Positions 46,304 through 56,208 of a stretch of DNA of 64,000 nucleotides are shown here, piece after piece; the first letter of the stretch is position 1; each line of letters opens with the position of its first letter. Both the position numbers and the translations under genes were made by a program. The stretch is from Phaeacidiphilus oryzae TH49. GTDB taxonomy: Bacteria > Actinomycetota > Actinomycetes > Streptomycetales > Streptomycetaceae. The stretch covers positions 2,922,055 to 2,986,054 of the forward strand of contig NZ_JQMQ01000005.1 in NCBI RefSeq assembly GCF_000744815.1, given 5' to 3'. The notes beneath the pieces were generated by a model that was not told where the DNA came from, ran no database searches, and saw only the letters and a list, made by a program, of their open reading frames with translations.

Positions 46304-47593
46304 TCAGGTCGCGGCGCCGGCCTTCCAGTCCGCCCAGGACATGTTCCAGCCGTTCAGGCCGTTGTCCGGCTGGACGGTCCGGTCGCCGCTGTTGATGATC
46401 TCGACGATGTCGCCGACCATCGACGAGTTGTAGAACTTCGCCGCCGGGGTGGACGGGTCGCCCGCCCCCTGGACGTCATGCATGCCGACGCAGCCGTGGC
46501 TGGTGTTCTGGCTGCCGAAGACCGACTCGCCGCTCCAGTAGTTGCCGTGGATGAACGTCCCCGAGGTGGTCAGCCGCTGGGCGTGCGGCACGTCCGGGAT
46601 GTCGTACTCCCCGCCGAGGTTCACGGTCTGCGAGTTCATCCGGGTCTTGAGGAACTTCTCGGCGATCACCATCTTCCCGGCCCAGGTGGTGTGGCCCGGT
46701 CCGCCGCCGCTGACCGGCCAGGTCTGGGTGGTTCTGCCGTCCCGGGTGACGGTGATCCTCTTGGCGGCGAGGTCGACCACGCTGGTCTGGCTGCGGCCGA
46801 TGCCGAAGACGACGTCCTTCTGCTGGTACCCGTAGGTGTGCCGGGCCCCCTCGACGCCCTTGAGGCGGAGGCTGAGGGTCACCTTGGTGCCGGGCTTCCA
46901 GTACTCCTGGGGGCGGAAGTCGAGCCGCTGGTCGCCGAACCAGTGGCCGACCACCTCGACGGCGGGCTCGGCCCGGACGGTTATCCCGCGCTGCACGGCG
47001 GCCCGGTCGGTGACCGGGGTGTTGAAGGTGATCGAGACCGGCATGCCGACGCCGACGGTGGCCCCGTGGTCCGGGGTGAACTCGCCGAAGAACACGGCCC
47101 CGGTGGTGAAGGCGGAGCTCTTGCCGACGGTCCGCCCGGCGCTGTCGGCGGCGGTCGCGGCGACCTTGAAGCCGGTGCCGGCGGCCAGCCGGCCGGTCGA
47201 GGTCCAGCTGGTGCGGTCCTGGCTGAACCGGCCGGCCACGCTGCCGCCGGCCGCGGTGGCGACCTTGACGCTCTTCAGCGTGCCGTTGGTCGCGGTGACG
47301 GTGACGGGCCGGCTGGGATCGCCCTTGGCGGTCCCGTCGGCCGGGGATATGGAGATCTCGGCGGGGCGCGGCTTGGAGTGGCCGCAGGCGGCGGTGAGGA
47401 GCGCGGGCGCGAGCGCCAGGCCCCCGACCACCGCCCGCCGCGACCAGCGGGGCCCGGTGCCCGAGCCGGGACCGCCGCCGCTGCCGCTGCTGCCGCCACC
47501 GCTGCCGCCACCGCTGCCGCCGCTGCTGCCGACGGCGCCGCCGGCCGGTCCGCCGCTCATCTGATTCTGATTCTGATTCTCCGTCACCGTCAC
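46304..47593 (-). CDS. L,D-transpeptidase lipoprotein (YkuD domain)
   Basis: 429 residues from the GTG at 47593 (AAAGGCGG upstream); an in-frame GTG at 47617 is an alternative. A Gly/Ser-rich cytoplasmic tail precedes SRRAVVGG, a possible Tat motif, and the lipobox TAAC. Two Ig-like domains (about 80-285) and the YkuD catalytic domain follow, with HGNYW and the nucleophile in SHGCVGMHD. Makes 3-3 peptidoglycan crosslinks outside the membrane, as LdtMt2-type enzymes do. The Ig-Ig-YkuD layout is the standard actinobacterial form; the long pre-signal Gly/Ser tail (about 50 residues) is odd. Confidence 0.9.
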   Translation of the reverse strand: MTVTENQNQNQMSGGPAGGAVGSSGGSGGGSGGGSSGSGGGPGSGTGPRWSRRAVVGGLALAPALLTAACGHSKPRPAEISISPADGTAKGDPSRPVTVTATNGTLKSVKVATAAGGSVAGRFSQDRTSWTSTGRLAAGTGFKVAATAADSAGRTVGKSSAFTTGAVFFGEFTPDHGATVGVGMPVSITFNTPVTDRAAVQRGITVRAEPAVEVVGHWFGDQRLDFRPQEYWKPGTKVTLSLRLKGVEGARHTYGYQQKDVVFGIGRSQTSVVDLAAKRITVTRDGRTTQTWPVSGGGPGHTTWAGKMVIAEKFLKTRMNSQTVNLGGEYDIPDVPHAQRLTTSGTFIHGNYWSGESVFGSQNTSHGCVGMHDVQGAGDPSTPAAKFYNSSMVGDIVEIINSGDRTVQPDNGLNGWNMSWADWKAGAAT

Positions 47594-47709
47594 GACCGCC
47601 TTTCTCGTCGTCGTCACGTCTATCCGGAGCTATCAACATAAGACCAGACAATCCGAGGTGCCCGAGCGGAGCTGCTCAAACGGGTGGAGAGAGGCGCACC
47701 CGGTGGCGG

Positions 47710-48105
47710 TCAGCGCCCCTCGCCCCGGCCCTCTTCGGCGTCGTCCTCGGAGCCGTCGTCGTCCTCGTAGTCGTCGTCGGCTTCCGCGAAGTCGAGGAGG
47801 TCCCACTCCTCGTCGTCCGGGTCGTACTCGACCCGCTCGGTCTCCCACGCGGCCTGGGCGAGTTGGACCCCGGGAACGTCCCCGAGGAGCTCGACCGGGT
47901 CGACGAAGTGGGCGACGGCCCCGGTCGGGTCGAGCTCGACGGCCTGCAGCGCCTCGGCCCGCTCCTCCGGATCCATCGTCTCGTCGTCCCGCACCCGTTC
48001 GACCGCCGCCCGGGCCAGCGCCTCCTGGTCGGTGATCTCGGCGATGAGCTCGATCTGCAGCCGCACGTAGTGGCGGCCGGCCCCGTATTCCGCGTTCTCT
48101 GACAT
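47710..48105 (-). CDS. Conserved actinobacterial protein with acidic C-terminus
   Basis: 131 residues: an N-terminal helical region (YVRLQIELIAEITDQEALARAAVERV) and a highly acidic tail (EADDDYEDDDGSEDDAEE). No known domain. The ATG at 48105 and the GTG at 48117 are both possible starts. It lies downstream of cystathionine beta-synthase on the same strand but behind a perfect 14-base hairpin. Confidence 0.65.
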   Translation of the reverse strand: MSENAEYGAGRHYVRLQIELIAEITDQEALARAAVERVRDDETMDPEERAEALQAVELDPTGAVAHFVDPVELLGDVPGVQLAQAAWETERVEYDPDDEEWDLLDFAEADDDYEDDDGSEDDAEEGRGEGR

Positions 48106-48137
48106 GTCGTCGGTCACGGTCCGAGCGTACAAAGCCT

Positions 48138-48169
48138 GATGGGGCCGGTCCCGTAGGACCGGCCCCATC
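48138..48169. terminator. Perfect 14-base hairpin upstream of the 47710 gene
   Basis: GATGGGGCCGGTCC (48138-48151) pairs with GGACCGGCCCCATC (48156-48169) around a CGTA loop. It would stop minus-strand transcripts from cystathionine beta-synthase before the next gene. Confidence 0.8.
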
Positions 48170-48516
48170 ATCTCCGCCGTGTTCCCCCACCCGGGAACGC
48201 GGAGCGCGGAGCGCTGAGCGCTGCGCGGCCGTGCCGCGAGGACCGCCGCACCCTGACGGCCCATCAGGGCCGCAGGGGCGGGACGACGGCGGTCCTCGCA
48301 GCCAACGGGACGCGGACACCCGGTCAGGCCCGGGCCTCGCGTCCGGACGGTGGTTCGCTCCGGGAGCCGCTCCGGATCTTCGCCACCGCCTCGCCGGCGT
48401 CTTGCCGATGACCAGAACTATGCCGGGGCCGTGTTAACCACGTGCTGCCGATACGTGTCGTGGGCGTACCAGCTGATGCCGTTTCGGATAACCGCTGCTC
48501 AGCCCGGGGATCCGGG
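48170..48516. other. Structured intergenic region downstream of cystathionine beta-synthase
   Basis: No gene. Besides the hairpin at 48138-48169, GTTCCC...GGGAAC (48181-48198) and a long hairpin, CGAGGACCGCCG (48237-48248) with CGGCGGTCCTCG (48287-48298), enclosing CCTGA...TCAGG, are present. Candidate 3' UTR structure or non-coding RNA. Confidence 0.5.
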
Positions 48517-49917
48517 TCAGCCGCTGCCCTCGGCCAGGAAGGCGAGGAGGTCCTGGCGGGTGATGATGCCGGCCGGCTTGCCGTCGAAGAGGACGACCGC
48601 CGCGTCCCGGCCGCCCAGCACCGTCATCAGCCGGGCCACCGGCTCGCCGGAGCCGATCACCGGGAGTGGGGGCGACATGTGCTTGTCCAGCGAGTCGCCC
48701 AGCTCGGCCCGGTGCTCGAAGAGGGCGTCCAGCAGGTCGCGCTCCACGATCGAGCCGATCACCTCGCCGGCCATCACGTCCGGGTGCCCGGCGCCGGGGG
48801 CGACCACCGGCATCTGCGAGACGCCGTACTCGCGCAGCACCTCGACCGCCTCGCCCACCGACTCGTTGGGGTGGACGTGGACGAACTGCGGGATCCCGGC
48901 GTGCTCCCGGGCGTCCTTGCGGGCCAGCACGTCCCGGACGCTGGCCTCGGCGCCGTGCGAGGGCTCCAGAAAGCCGTAGTCGGCCATCCACTCGTCGTTG
49001 AAGATCTTGGAGAGGTAGCCGCGTCCCGAGTCCGGCAGGAGGACGACGACCACGGCCTCCGGCGGCAGCTCGCGCGCCACCTTCAGCGCGGCGGCGACCG
49101 CCATCCCGCAGGACCCGCCGACCAGCAGCCCCTCCTCGCGGGCCAGCCGCCGGGTCATCTGGAAGGACTCCTTGTCCGAGACGGCCACGATCCGGTCCGC
49201 CACCCCGCGGTCGTAGGCGGTCGGCCAGAAGTCCTCGCCGACCCCCTCGACCAGGTACGGCCGCCCGCTGCCGCCGGAGTAGACGGAGCCCTCCGGGTCG
49301 GCGCCGATCACCTGGACCCGGCCCTCCGAGACGTCCTTGAGGTAGCGGCCGGTGCCGGAGATGGTGCCGCCGGTGCCGACGCCGGTCACGAAGTGGGTGA
49401 TCCGGCCGTCCGTCTGCTGCCAGATCTCCGGGCCGGTGGAGTGGTAGTGGGAGGCCGGGTTCTCCGGGTTGGAGTACTGGTCCGGCTTCCAGGCCAGCGG
49501 GGTCTCCCGGACCAGCCGGTCGGAGACGTTGTAGTAGGAGTCCGGGTGCTCCGGCGCGACCGCGGTCGGGCAGACCACCACCTCGGCGCCGTACGCCCGC
49601 AGCACGTTGATCTTGTCCGTGGAGACCTTGTCCGGGCAGACGAAGATGCAGCGGTAGCCCTTCTGCTGGGCCACGATGGCGAGGCCGACGCCGGTGTTGC
49701 CCGAGGTCGGCTCGACGATCACGCCGCCGGGCTTCAGCTCGCCGGACTTCTCGGCGGCCTCGATCATCCGGACCGCGATCCGGTCCTTCACCGAGCCGCC
49801 CGGGTTGAAGTACTCCACCTTGGCCAGGACGGTCGCGGAGATGCCCTCCGTGACGCGGCCCAGCCGTACCAGGGGCGTGTCGCCGACCAGCTCGATGATC
49901 GAATCGTGGTACCGCAC
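48517..49917 (-). CDS. cbs: Cystathionine beta-synthase with CBS-domain pair
   Basis: 466 residues. Fold-type II PLP enzyme: PGGSVKDRIAVRM holds the lysine, then EPTSGNTGVG and GVGTGGTISGTGRYL. Two CBS domains fill the C-terminus (about 335-460: VLREYGVSQMPVV and AAVVLFDGKPAGIITRQDLL). Condenses serine and homocysteine to cystathionine in reverse transsulfuration. The GTG at 49917 follows GGAGG; the longer frame has no site. No heme-binding N-terminal domain is present. Confidence 0.93.
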   Translation of the reverse strand: MRYHDSIIELVGDTPLVRLGRVTEGISATVLAKVEYFNPGGSVKDRIAVRMIEAAEKSGELKPGGVIVEPTSGNTGVGLAIVAQQKGYRCIFVCPDKVSTDKINVLRAYGAEVVVCPTAVAPEHPDSYYNVSDRLVRETPLAWKPDQYSNPENPASHYHSTGPEIWQQTDGRITHFVTGVGTGGTISGTGRYLKDVSEGRVQVIGADPEGSVYSGGSGRPYLVEGVGEDFWPTAYDRGVADRIVAVSDKESFQMTRRLAREEGLLVGGSCGMAVAAALKVARELPPEAVVVVLLPDSGRGYLSKIFNDEWMADYGFLEPSHGAEASVRDVLARKDAREHAGIPQFVHVHPNESVGEAVEVLREYGVSQMPVVAPGAGHPDVMAGEVIGSIVERDLLDALFEHRAELGDSLDKHMSPPLPVIGSGEPVARLMTVLGGRDAAVVLFDGKPAGIITRQDLLAFLAEGSG

Positions 49918-50153
49918 GGGATCCTCCGCGGTGAGTTCCAGGGCTGCCGCGGGGACTGCTCGGGTACGCCGCCCCCGCCGGCCCCAGTATGTACGGCCGC
50001 TATCCGCACTCAGCCGAACGGCCGTCCGCGGTTCCCGTGATAGTGGCATCTCGCGGAAGGGTAAGGACATATCGGTACTCGGCCGAACACGAACGGTCAT
50101 CGAAGGACACCGAGGACGCCATCGGACCAGCTGGCGGGCTAGGGGGCATGCGA

Positions 50154-51575
50154 ATGTCGAGGGCGAGAACGGCCCGGCGGATCGCCGCGGCGGCGGCGTA
50201 CGGCGGCGGCGGGATCGGACTGGTCGGGGCGGGCGTCGCCGGCCTTCTGCTCACCGAGGCGAGAGTCGCCGCGAAGCGGCTGGCCCTGCTGACCGGCGAG
50301 GCGCCGCGCGCGGACGGCCTCTACGGCGCCGTCTTCGGCCACGCCCCGGAGCCGGCCGCCCCGCAGCCGGCGACCGCCCAGCCGGCGGCCGCCCAGCCGA
50401 CCGCTCCGGTGTCGGCAGCCTCCGAGGCGGCTGCCCCTGAGGCGGCTGCCCCCGAGCCGGTCGCCGCGCCGCCCGCGGCGCCGGCCGCGACGCCGCCCGC
50501 TCCCCTGAAGCTCTGCGTGGTCGGCGACTCCACCGCGGCCGGCTTCGGCGTCGAGTACGCCAAGGACACCCCCGGCGCAGTCCTCTCCTCCGCGCTCGCC
50601 TTCCTCGCCGAGCGCCCGGTGCGGCTGGTCAACGTCGCCGTCAACGGCGCGCGCTCGGCCGACCTGGAGGCGCAGGTCACCGAGCTGCTGGAACGCGTCC
50701 CTGAGCCGGACGCCACACTGCTCTTCATCGGCGCCAACGACATCACCCACGCCGTCCGCCCGTCCGACTCGGTACGCCGGCTCTCCGACGCGGTGCGCCG
50801 GCTGCGCGCCACCGGCTCCCAGGTGATCGTCGGCACCTGTCCCGACCTGGGCACCATCGAGCCGGTGTGGCAGCCGCTGCGCTGGCTCGCGCAGCGCGCC
50901 AGCCGCCAACTCGCGGCCGCGCAGACGATCGTGACGATCGAACAGGGCGGCCGCACGGTCTCGCTGGGCGACCTGCTGGGCTCCGAGTTCCGGGGACGGC
51001 CGGAGATGTTCGCCCGCGACCGCTACCACCCCTCGGTGGAGGGGTACGCCACCGCGGCGATGGCGGTGCTGCCGGCGCTCGCCGCCTCGCTGGCGCTGTG
51101 GCCGGAGGACGAGCCGGACGTGTGGCGCGGGCCGACCGTCCTGCCGGTCGCCCAGGCGGCGGCGGAGGCCGCGGCGCACGGCGGTACGGAGGTCTCCGGC
51201 ACGGCGGTGAGCGGGGCCGAGACGGGTCCGCGGGGGCGCTGGGCGGCCCTCCGCCAGCACCGGCTGCGTCTGCGCGAGTTCCCGCCCCTCCCGAAGCCGG
51301 CCATGCCGCACCTTCCGCCGTTCCCCAACCTGGCCCACCTGGGCCGCCGCCACGCCTCCCACGGCAGCACCCTCGCGCCCGAGGCGCCGGCACCGACCCC
51401 GGCCCCCGGCGAGGCCCCGGCGGGCGCCACCGCGGTCGGACAGGCGCCGCGGGGGCGGGCCCGCCCCGCGCCGGAACCGGTGGCGGAGAGCGACGCCCCC
51501 GGGTCCTCGCCCCTCGCGCCCCGAAGCGGCTGCGAAACCGGGAGGGGCTGCGAAACCGGGAGGGGCTGCGACTAG
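50154..51575 (+). CDS. SGNH/GDSL hydrolase, membrane-anchored
   Basis: 473 residues. The N-terminal segment (about 15-35) may be a signal anchor; an Ala/Pro-rich spacer with AAPEAAAPE repeats leads to the SGNH domain (about 115-320): GDSTAAG (Ser nucleophile), the VNGARSADL block, GANDITH (Asn) and DRYHPS (Asp/His). The C-terminal ~150 residues are Pro/Arg-rich and end in a tandem GCETGRGCETGRGCD. The ATG at 50154 is preferred to 50148 because AGGGGG is then 7 bases upstream. Esterase or lipase; substrate unknown. Confidence 0.83.
   Translation: MSRARTARRIAAAAAYGGGGIGLVGAGVAGLLLTEARVAAKRLALLTGEAPRADGLYGAVFGHAPEPAAPQPATAQPAAAQPTAPVSAASEAAAPEAAAPEPVAAPPAAPAATPPAPLKLCVVGDSTAAGFGVEYAKDTPGAVLSSALAFLAERPVRLVNVAVNGARSADLEAQVTELLERVPEPDATLLFIGANDITHAVRPSDSVRRLSDAVRRLRATGSQVIVGTCPDLGTIEPVWQPLRWLAQRASRQLAAAQTIVTIEQGGRTVSLGDLLGSEFRGRPEMFARDRYHPSVEGYATAAMAVLPALAASLALWPEDEPDVWRGPTVLPVAQAAAEAAAHGGTEVSGTAVSGAETGPRGRWAALRQHRLRLREFPPLPKPAMPHLPPFPNLAHLGRRHASHGSTLAPEAPAPTPAPGEAPAGATAVGQAPRGRARPAPEPVAESDAPGSSPLAPRSGCETGRGCETGRGCD
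51530..51575 (+). repeat. Tandem repeat at the 3' end of the SGNH gene
   Basis: GGCTGCGAAACCGGGAGG is repeated twice with a third partial copy just before the stop, encoding GCETGRGCETGRGCD. It adds three cysteines to an otherwise cysteine-poor tail. Confidence 0.75.
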
Positions 51576-51722
51576 GGGCGGGGGGACCTGCGCGCCCACG
51601 CGCCGGAGCCGACTGTCCAGGTCTTGCAGCTCACACGACGAGACGGGTGACTCCCGCACTACCTGAAGGTAACTTCACTGGCAGTCTTGGCCGTAGTCCC
51701 GATTCAGAGAGCAGGGGTATCC

Positions 51723-52943
51723 ATGCCCGAAGCCGTCATCGTCAGTGCTGCCCGCTCGCCGATCGGCCGGGCGTTCAAGGGCTCGCTGAAGGACGTCCGC
51801 CCGGACGACCTCTCCGCGCAGATCATCAAGGCCGCCCTGGACAAGGTCCCCGAGCTGGACCCGACGCAGATCGACGACCTGATGCTCGGCTGCGGCCTCC
51901 CCGGCGGCGAGCAGGGCCACAACCTGGCCCGGGTGATCGCCGTCCAGATGGGCATGGACCACCTGCCCGGCGCGACCATCACCCGCTACTGCTCCTCCTC
52001 GCTGCAGACCTCCCGGATGGCCCTCCACGCGATCAAGGCCGGCGAGGGCGACGTCTTCATCTCGGCCGGCGTCGAGTGCGTCTCGCGCCAGGTCAACGGC
52101 TCCTCGGACGGCATGCCCGGCACCCACAACCCGGTCTTCGCCGACGCCGAGGCCCGCACCCAGGCCCGCTCGGCCGAGGGCGCCGACGCCTGGCACGACC
52201 CGCGCCAGGACGGCCAGGTCCCCGACGTCTACATCGCGATGGGCCAGACCGCCGAGAACCTGGCCCAGCTCAAGGGCATCACCCGCCAGGAGATGGACGA
52301 GTTCGGCGTCCGCTCGCAGAACCTCGCCGAGAAGGCCATCGCGGACGGCTTCTGGGCCCGCGAGATCACCCCGGTGACGCTGCCGGACGGCACGGTGGTC
52401 GGCAAGGACGACGGCCCGCGCGCGGGCGTCACCCTGGAGGGCGTCTCCGGTCTGAAGCCGGTCTTCCGCCCGGACGGCACGGTCACCGCCGGCAACTGCT
52501 GCCCGCTGAACGACGGCGCCGCCGCCCTGGTGATCATGTCCGACACCAAGGCGCGCGAGCTGGGCCTGACCCCGCTGGCCCGGATCGTCTCCACCGGCGT
52601 CACCGGCCTCTCCCCCGAGATCATGGGCTACGGCCCGGTCGAGGCCAGCAAGCAGGCGCTGAAGCGGGCCGGCCTCTCGATCGGCGACATCGACCTGGTC
52701 GAGATCAACGAGGCCTTCGCGGCCCAGGTCATCCCGTCCTACCGGGACCTCGGCATCGACCTGGACCGGCTGAACGTCAACGGCGGCGCGATCGCCGTCG
52801 GCCACCCGTTCGGCATGACCGGCGCCCGGATCACCACCACCCTGATCAACTCCCTGCAGTGGCACGACAAGCAGTTCGGCCTGGAGACCATGTGCGTCGG
52901 CGGCGGGCAGGGCATGGCGATGGTCATCGAGCGCCTGAGCTGA
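51723..52943 (+). CDS. Acetyl-CoA C-acetyltransferase (thiolase)
   Basis: 406 residues. Catalytic Cys in [14 protein letters not shown], His in [10 protein letters not shown], Cys in [10 protein letters not shown], with the [11 protein letters not shown] motif; all thiolase positions are kept. It degrades or condenses acetyl-CoA in fatty-acid and acetoacetyl-CoA metabolism. The ATG at 51723 is preceded by GCAGGGG. Convergent with the FAD oxidase; stops are 4 bases apart. Confidence 0.92.
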   Translation: MPEAVIVSAARSPIGRAFKGSLKDVRPDDLSAQIIKAALDKVPELDPTQIDDLMLGCGLPGGEQGHNLARVIAVQMGMDHLPGATITRYCSSSLQTSRMALHAIKAGEGDVFISAGVECVSRQVNGSSDGMPGTHNPVFADAEARTQARSAEGADAWHDPRQDGQVPDVYIAMGQTAENLAQLKGITRQEMDEFGVRSQNLAEKAIADGFWAREITPVTLPDGTVVGKDDGPRAGVTLEGVSGLKPVFRPDGTVTAGNCCPLNDGAAALVIMSDTKARELGLTPLARIVSTGVTGLSPEIMGYGPVEASKQALKRAGLSIGDIDLVEINEAFAAQVIPSYRDLGIDLDRLNVNGGAIAVGHPFGMTGARITTTLINSLQWHDKQFGLETMCVGGGQGMAMVIERLS

Positions 52944-52947
52944 GCCC

Positions 52948-54531
52948 TCAACCGAGGCCCAGCACCCCCGGGTTGAGGACGCCCTCCGGGTCGAGCGCCT
53001 GCTTGGCGGCCCGGAGGGCGAGCGCGTAGGGGGCCGGGATCTGCCGCCGGTAGCCCGGCAGATGGTCGCGGCCCACCGCGTGGTGGTGGGTGACGGTGGC
53101 CCCGCGCGCCGCGAGGATCTCCATCGCGGCGGCCTTGATCTCGTCCCAGACGGCGAGCTCGTCGCCGGGCCGGCCGGCCGCGATCACCGTGAAGTACGGC
53201 GCCGGACCGTCCGGATAGACGTGGGTGAAGCGGCAGTTGATCATCCCCGGGGAGCCGGTGGCCTTGCGGACCGCCGCGGCCAGCTCCGTGCGGACGGCGT
53301 CCAGCAGGCCCGGGAGCCGGTCCCAGGTGCAGGCGGTCTCGAAGGTCTCGCTGATCGCGCTCATCCGGGCCAGCCCGTCCCGGACGTAGGGCATCCGGAG
53401 GAAGGCCGAGCGCCAGGCCTCCGCGGCCGAGGCGCCGGAGCCGCCGCCGTCCGCCCCCGCGGGTGCGCGAAGTCGCCCCCCGTGGTCGGCCGCCAGCGCG
53501 GTCAGCTCGGCGAGCCGCCCGTCCACCGGGCCGTGCGCCGACTCCACGCCCAGCACCAGGACGCTGCGGCCGTCCCGCGCGGCCCCGGAGAGCGCCGCCT
53601 CCCCGGCGTCCAGCAGCCGGCAGTTCGCCGGGTTCAGCCCGGACTGGGCGATGGCCCGGACCGCCTCCGCCCCCGCCGCGAACCCGTCGAAGAGCACCGA
53701 GGCCGAGGCCTTGTAGCGGGGCCGGTCCTGCAGTCGCAGCCAGGCCTCGGTGATCACACCGAGGGCGCCCTCGGAGCCCAGGAAGAACCGGTCCGGCGAG
53801 GGGCCCGCGCCCGAGCCCGGTACCCGCAGCGACTCCGCCACGCCGGCCGGGGTGACCACCCGCAGCGACTCCACCAGGTCGTCGATGTGGGTCAGGACCG
53901 TGGCGTAGTGCCCCCCGGAGCGGGTGGCCAGCCAACCGCCGACGGTCGAGTACTCGAAGCTCTGCGGGAAGTGCCGGAGGGTGAGCCCGTGCGGGCGCAG
54001 CCGCTCCTCCAGGGCCGGGCCGAGGACGCCGGCCTGGATCCGGGCGGCCCGGCTGGTGCGGTCCACCTCCAGCACCCGGTCGAGCACGGAGAGGTCGAGC
54101 GAGACCACGCCCCGGTGGGCGTCCCCCCGGTACTCCACTCCCCCGACCACCGAGCTGCCGGCGCCGTAGGGGACGACGGCGATGTCGCTTCGCTCCGCCC
54201 AGTCCAGGACGTCCCGCACGTCGGCCTCGCCCCGGGGCCGGGCGACCAGGTCGGGGGCCGCCGCGAGATCTCCCCGCAGCGCCCGTACGACGTCCCGGTA
54301 GGCCTTTCCGTAGGTGTGGCCGGCGCGCTCCCGCGGGGAGTCGGTCATCGTCCCGGCGAGCGCCGCCGGCGGGCGGATCCGCACCGGGGGCAGCGCCAGG
54401 TCCGCGAGCCGCGGGACCGGCAGCGGCCGATCGGGCAGGCCCGGCAGCAGCGCGCCGAGCTCGGCACACTCCGTGTCCGAGAGCGCACGCTCCGGCGCGC
54501 CCCAGCCCCACCAGGAGCGCTCCCCCGCCAT
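52948..54531 (-). CDS. FAD-binding oxidase, alkyl-DHAP-synthase-like
   Basis: 527 residues, VAO/PCMH-type FAD domain ([37 protein letters not shown]) and a C-terminal cap with the HHHAVGRDH histidine tract that in alkyldihydroxyacetonephosphate synthases is catalytic. An ether-lipid role is therefore possible, but bacterial homologues are often of unknown substrate. The ATG at 54531 follows AAGGGAG. Confidence 0.85.
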   Translation of the reverse strand: MAGERSWWGWGAPERALSDTECAELGALLPGLPDRPLPVPRLADLALPPVRIRPPAALAGTMTDSPRERAGHTYGKAYRDVVRALRGDLAAAPDLVARPRGEADVRDVLDWAERSDIAVVPYGAGSSVVGGVEYRGDAHRGVVSLDLSVLDRVLEVDRTSRAARIQAGVLGPALEERLRPHGLTLRHFPQSFEYSTVGGWLATRSGGHYATVLTHIDDLVESLRVVTPAGVAESLRVPGSGAGPSPDRFFLGSEGALGVITEAWLRLQDRPRYKASASVLFDGFAAGAEAVRAIAQSGLNPANCRLLDAGEAALSGAARDGRSVLVLGVESAHGPVDGRLAELTALAADHGGRLRAPAGADGGGSGASAAEAWRSAFLRMPYVRDGLARMSAISETFETACTWDRLPGLLDAVRTELAAAVRKATGSPGMINCRFTHVYPDGPAPYFTVIAAGRPGDELAVWDEIKAAAMEILAARGATVTHHHAVGRDHLPGYRRQIPAPYALALRAAKQALDPEGVLNPGVLGLG

Positions 54532-54842
54532 ATGACCCCAACTCCCTTGCCGTAGTCGGGCGCAAGGTATCGCCCCGTTCTAACCCGATCGGGGCAGTCC
54601 GCCCCGAATGAGGCGGGGGTCACAGCCGGCGGCCCGGAAAACCCCTTTTTCTTACCCCGCCATTACGGATGATCGACGGTCCGCATCGGCTCGTGTGCGG
54701 TGCGTCGAACTTCCGTACCCCGGACCGGAACCGCAGGTTGAGCGTCACATGGGAAAAAGCCGGGCCGTACTGCGCAGACCGGGGCGGGTGGGGCACTGTT
54801 GTGGTTGTTCCCCCGTTCAACTCCGCGCAAGGAGTACGTCCC
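54532..54842. promoter_or_regulatory. Divergent intergenic region between the FAD oxidase and the 54843 gene
   Basis: 311 bases without a supported gene. It holds the AAGGGAG site of the oxidase and GCCCCG/CGGGGC inverted arms near 54571-54595. No clear promoter was resolved for the plus-strand gene. Confidence 0.4.
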
Positions 54843-55577
54843 GTGAACGCCGTGCTGATGTGTCTGTCGGTTCTGCTGATCGCGCTGTGCTGCGCCGTGC
54901 TGGTCGGCCTGCGCCGCCTGTCCCGCCGCATCGACGCGCGTGCGGCATCCGTCGACGCCGCGGTCGCCGAGGCCCGCGGCCGCAACGCCGCCGTGCCGCA
55001 GCAGGCGATACGGGACGCCGTACGTGAGGCGCTGGCCGAGGACCGGGCCGCCGAGCTCGCCGAGGCCCGGGCCTTCTGGGCCGAGCAGGAGGCCCGCGAG
55101 GCCCAGCAGCTCGAGGACGGCTTCGCCCTGGAGAGCGCCTTCGACATGGAGCTGGACCCGCAGTTCGCGGAGACCCTGCGCACCGCGCTGGTCGAGGCGG
55201 AGCGGGTCGAGTCGGACCCGATGGACCCGCGCCGGCACCCCTCGCACCCGGAGTTCGTGCCGGTCCAGTCCCCCTCACAGGACTGGACGGAGCTGCGGCT
55301 GACCGAACTCGCCGAGCTCGCGGTGCCGTTGGCCGACGTCCGGCCGGGCCCGCTGGGCACCCTGGACGTGTACGCCTTCGCCGACGACACCACCCTGTGC
55401 GTGGTGCCGGGCGCGCCGGAGGCGGCGGCCCGGATCAAGTCCACCCTGGAGGCCGGCACCCCGGTCTGGCTGCTCGGCCAGGAGCGGTTCAGCGGCGGCC
55501 ACACCCTGACCTTCGCGCTGGGCGAGGAGTCCGAGGCGGTCTTCATCCTCGCCGACAAGGTCGTCGCCAGCATCTGA
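54843..55577 (+). CDS. Membrane-anchored protein of unknown function
   Basis: 244 residues from the GTG at 54843 (AAGGAG upstream). One N-terminal transmembrane helix (about 5-25) followed by a basic segment, then an Ala/Glu-rich coiled coil (about 35-100) and a C-terminal globular part. No domain name recognised. The topology is a membrane anchor with a cytoplasmic coiled coil. Conserved-looking codon bias supports it. Confidence 0.72.
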   Translation: MNAVLMCLSVLLIALCCAVLVGLRRLSRRIDARAASVDAAVAEARGRNAAVPQQAIRDAVREALAEDRAAELAEARAFWAEQEAREAQQLEDGFALESAFDMELDPQFAETLRTALVEAERVESDPMDPRRHPSHPEFVPVQSPSQDWTELRLTELAELAVPLADVRPGPLGTLDVYAFADDTTLCVVPGAPEAAARIKSTLEAGTPVWLLGQERFSGGHTLTFALGEESEAVFILADKVVASI

Positions 55578-55630
55578 CGCGGTCTCGGACGCCCTTCGCT
55601 GCGGCTGATCCACCGGCTATGCCGGAGGGG

Positions 55631-56008
55631 TCAGCCGCAGATCCGTGTGGTGGCCCGGATCAGCTCGATCCCGCGGGCGATCGCCGCCGGGTGGTCGGCG
55701 CCGAGATCCTCGCAGGCGAGGTCGTGGCCGGCGACGGCGATCTGGTCGCCGACCGCGAACGGACCGGCGTCGGGGAGCTCGACAGGGGCGTGCGCGAGGC
55801 GTGCGAGCTCCCGGGCGAGGGCGAGTCCGGCCGCCGCCCGGCTGGGGTGGCCGGGGACCGCGCCGAGCAGCCTGCTCTGCGGCATCGAGCGGAAACGGTC
55901 TGCCAGCAGCTTTGCGGCGGCGCGGAGTTCGTCAGCGCCCCGGGCCTCGGCGGCCGGACCCGCCGGACCTGCCGGGCCCTCCGCCGCGCGTTCTGCGGAG
56001 TCGTTCAT
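55631..56008 (-). CDS. Hypothetical small protein, unknown function
   Basis: 125 residues, soluble. RSMPQSRLLGAVPGHPSRAAAGLALARELARLAHA and AVGDQIAVAGHDLACED suggest a small alpha-helical protein. The ATG at 56008 stands six bases after TACGCT on the minus strand, with no ribosome site; leaderless expression is likely. The longer frame to 56185 is not preferred. It is divergent from the DUF4287 gene. Confidence 0.6.
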   Translation of the reverse strand: MNDSAERAAEGPAGPAGPAAEARGADELRAAAKLLADRFRSMPQSRLLGAVPGHPSRAAAGLALARELARLAHAPVELPDAGPFAVGDQIAVAGHDLACEDLGADHPAAIARGIELIRATTRICG

Positions 56009-56208
56009 GACTTGAGCGTATACGCGGCGCCACGGCGGGGAAGAGGGCGGGCAAGACGGCCGACCGCGCCGCCGCTTGCAGGGCAGTTCGACGCGCCCCG
56101 GGGCTCCACCCCCGCTCCGGATCCTCGCGCCGCACCGGGCGAGGACTGTTGCCAAGCTCTGCAAGCTCAGGCACAGTCGGGTCACGGACCGCTCTACCGG
56201 AGGCGCCG

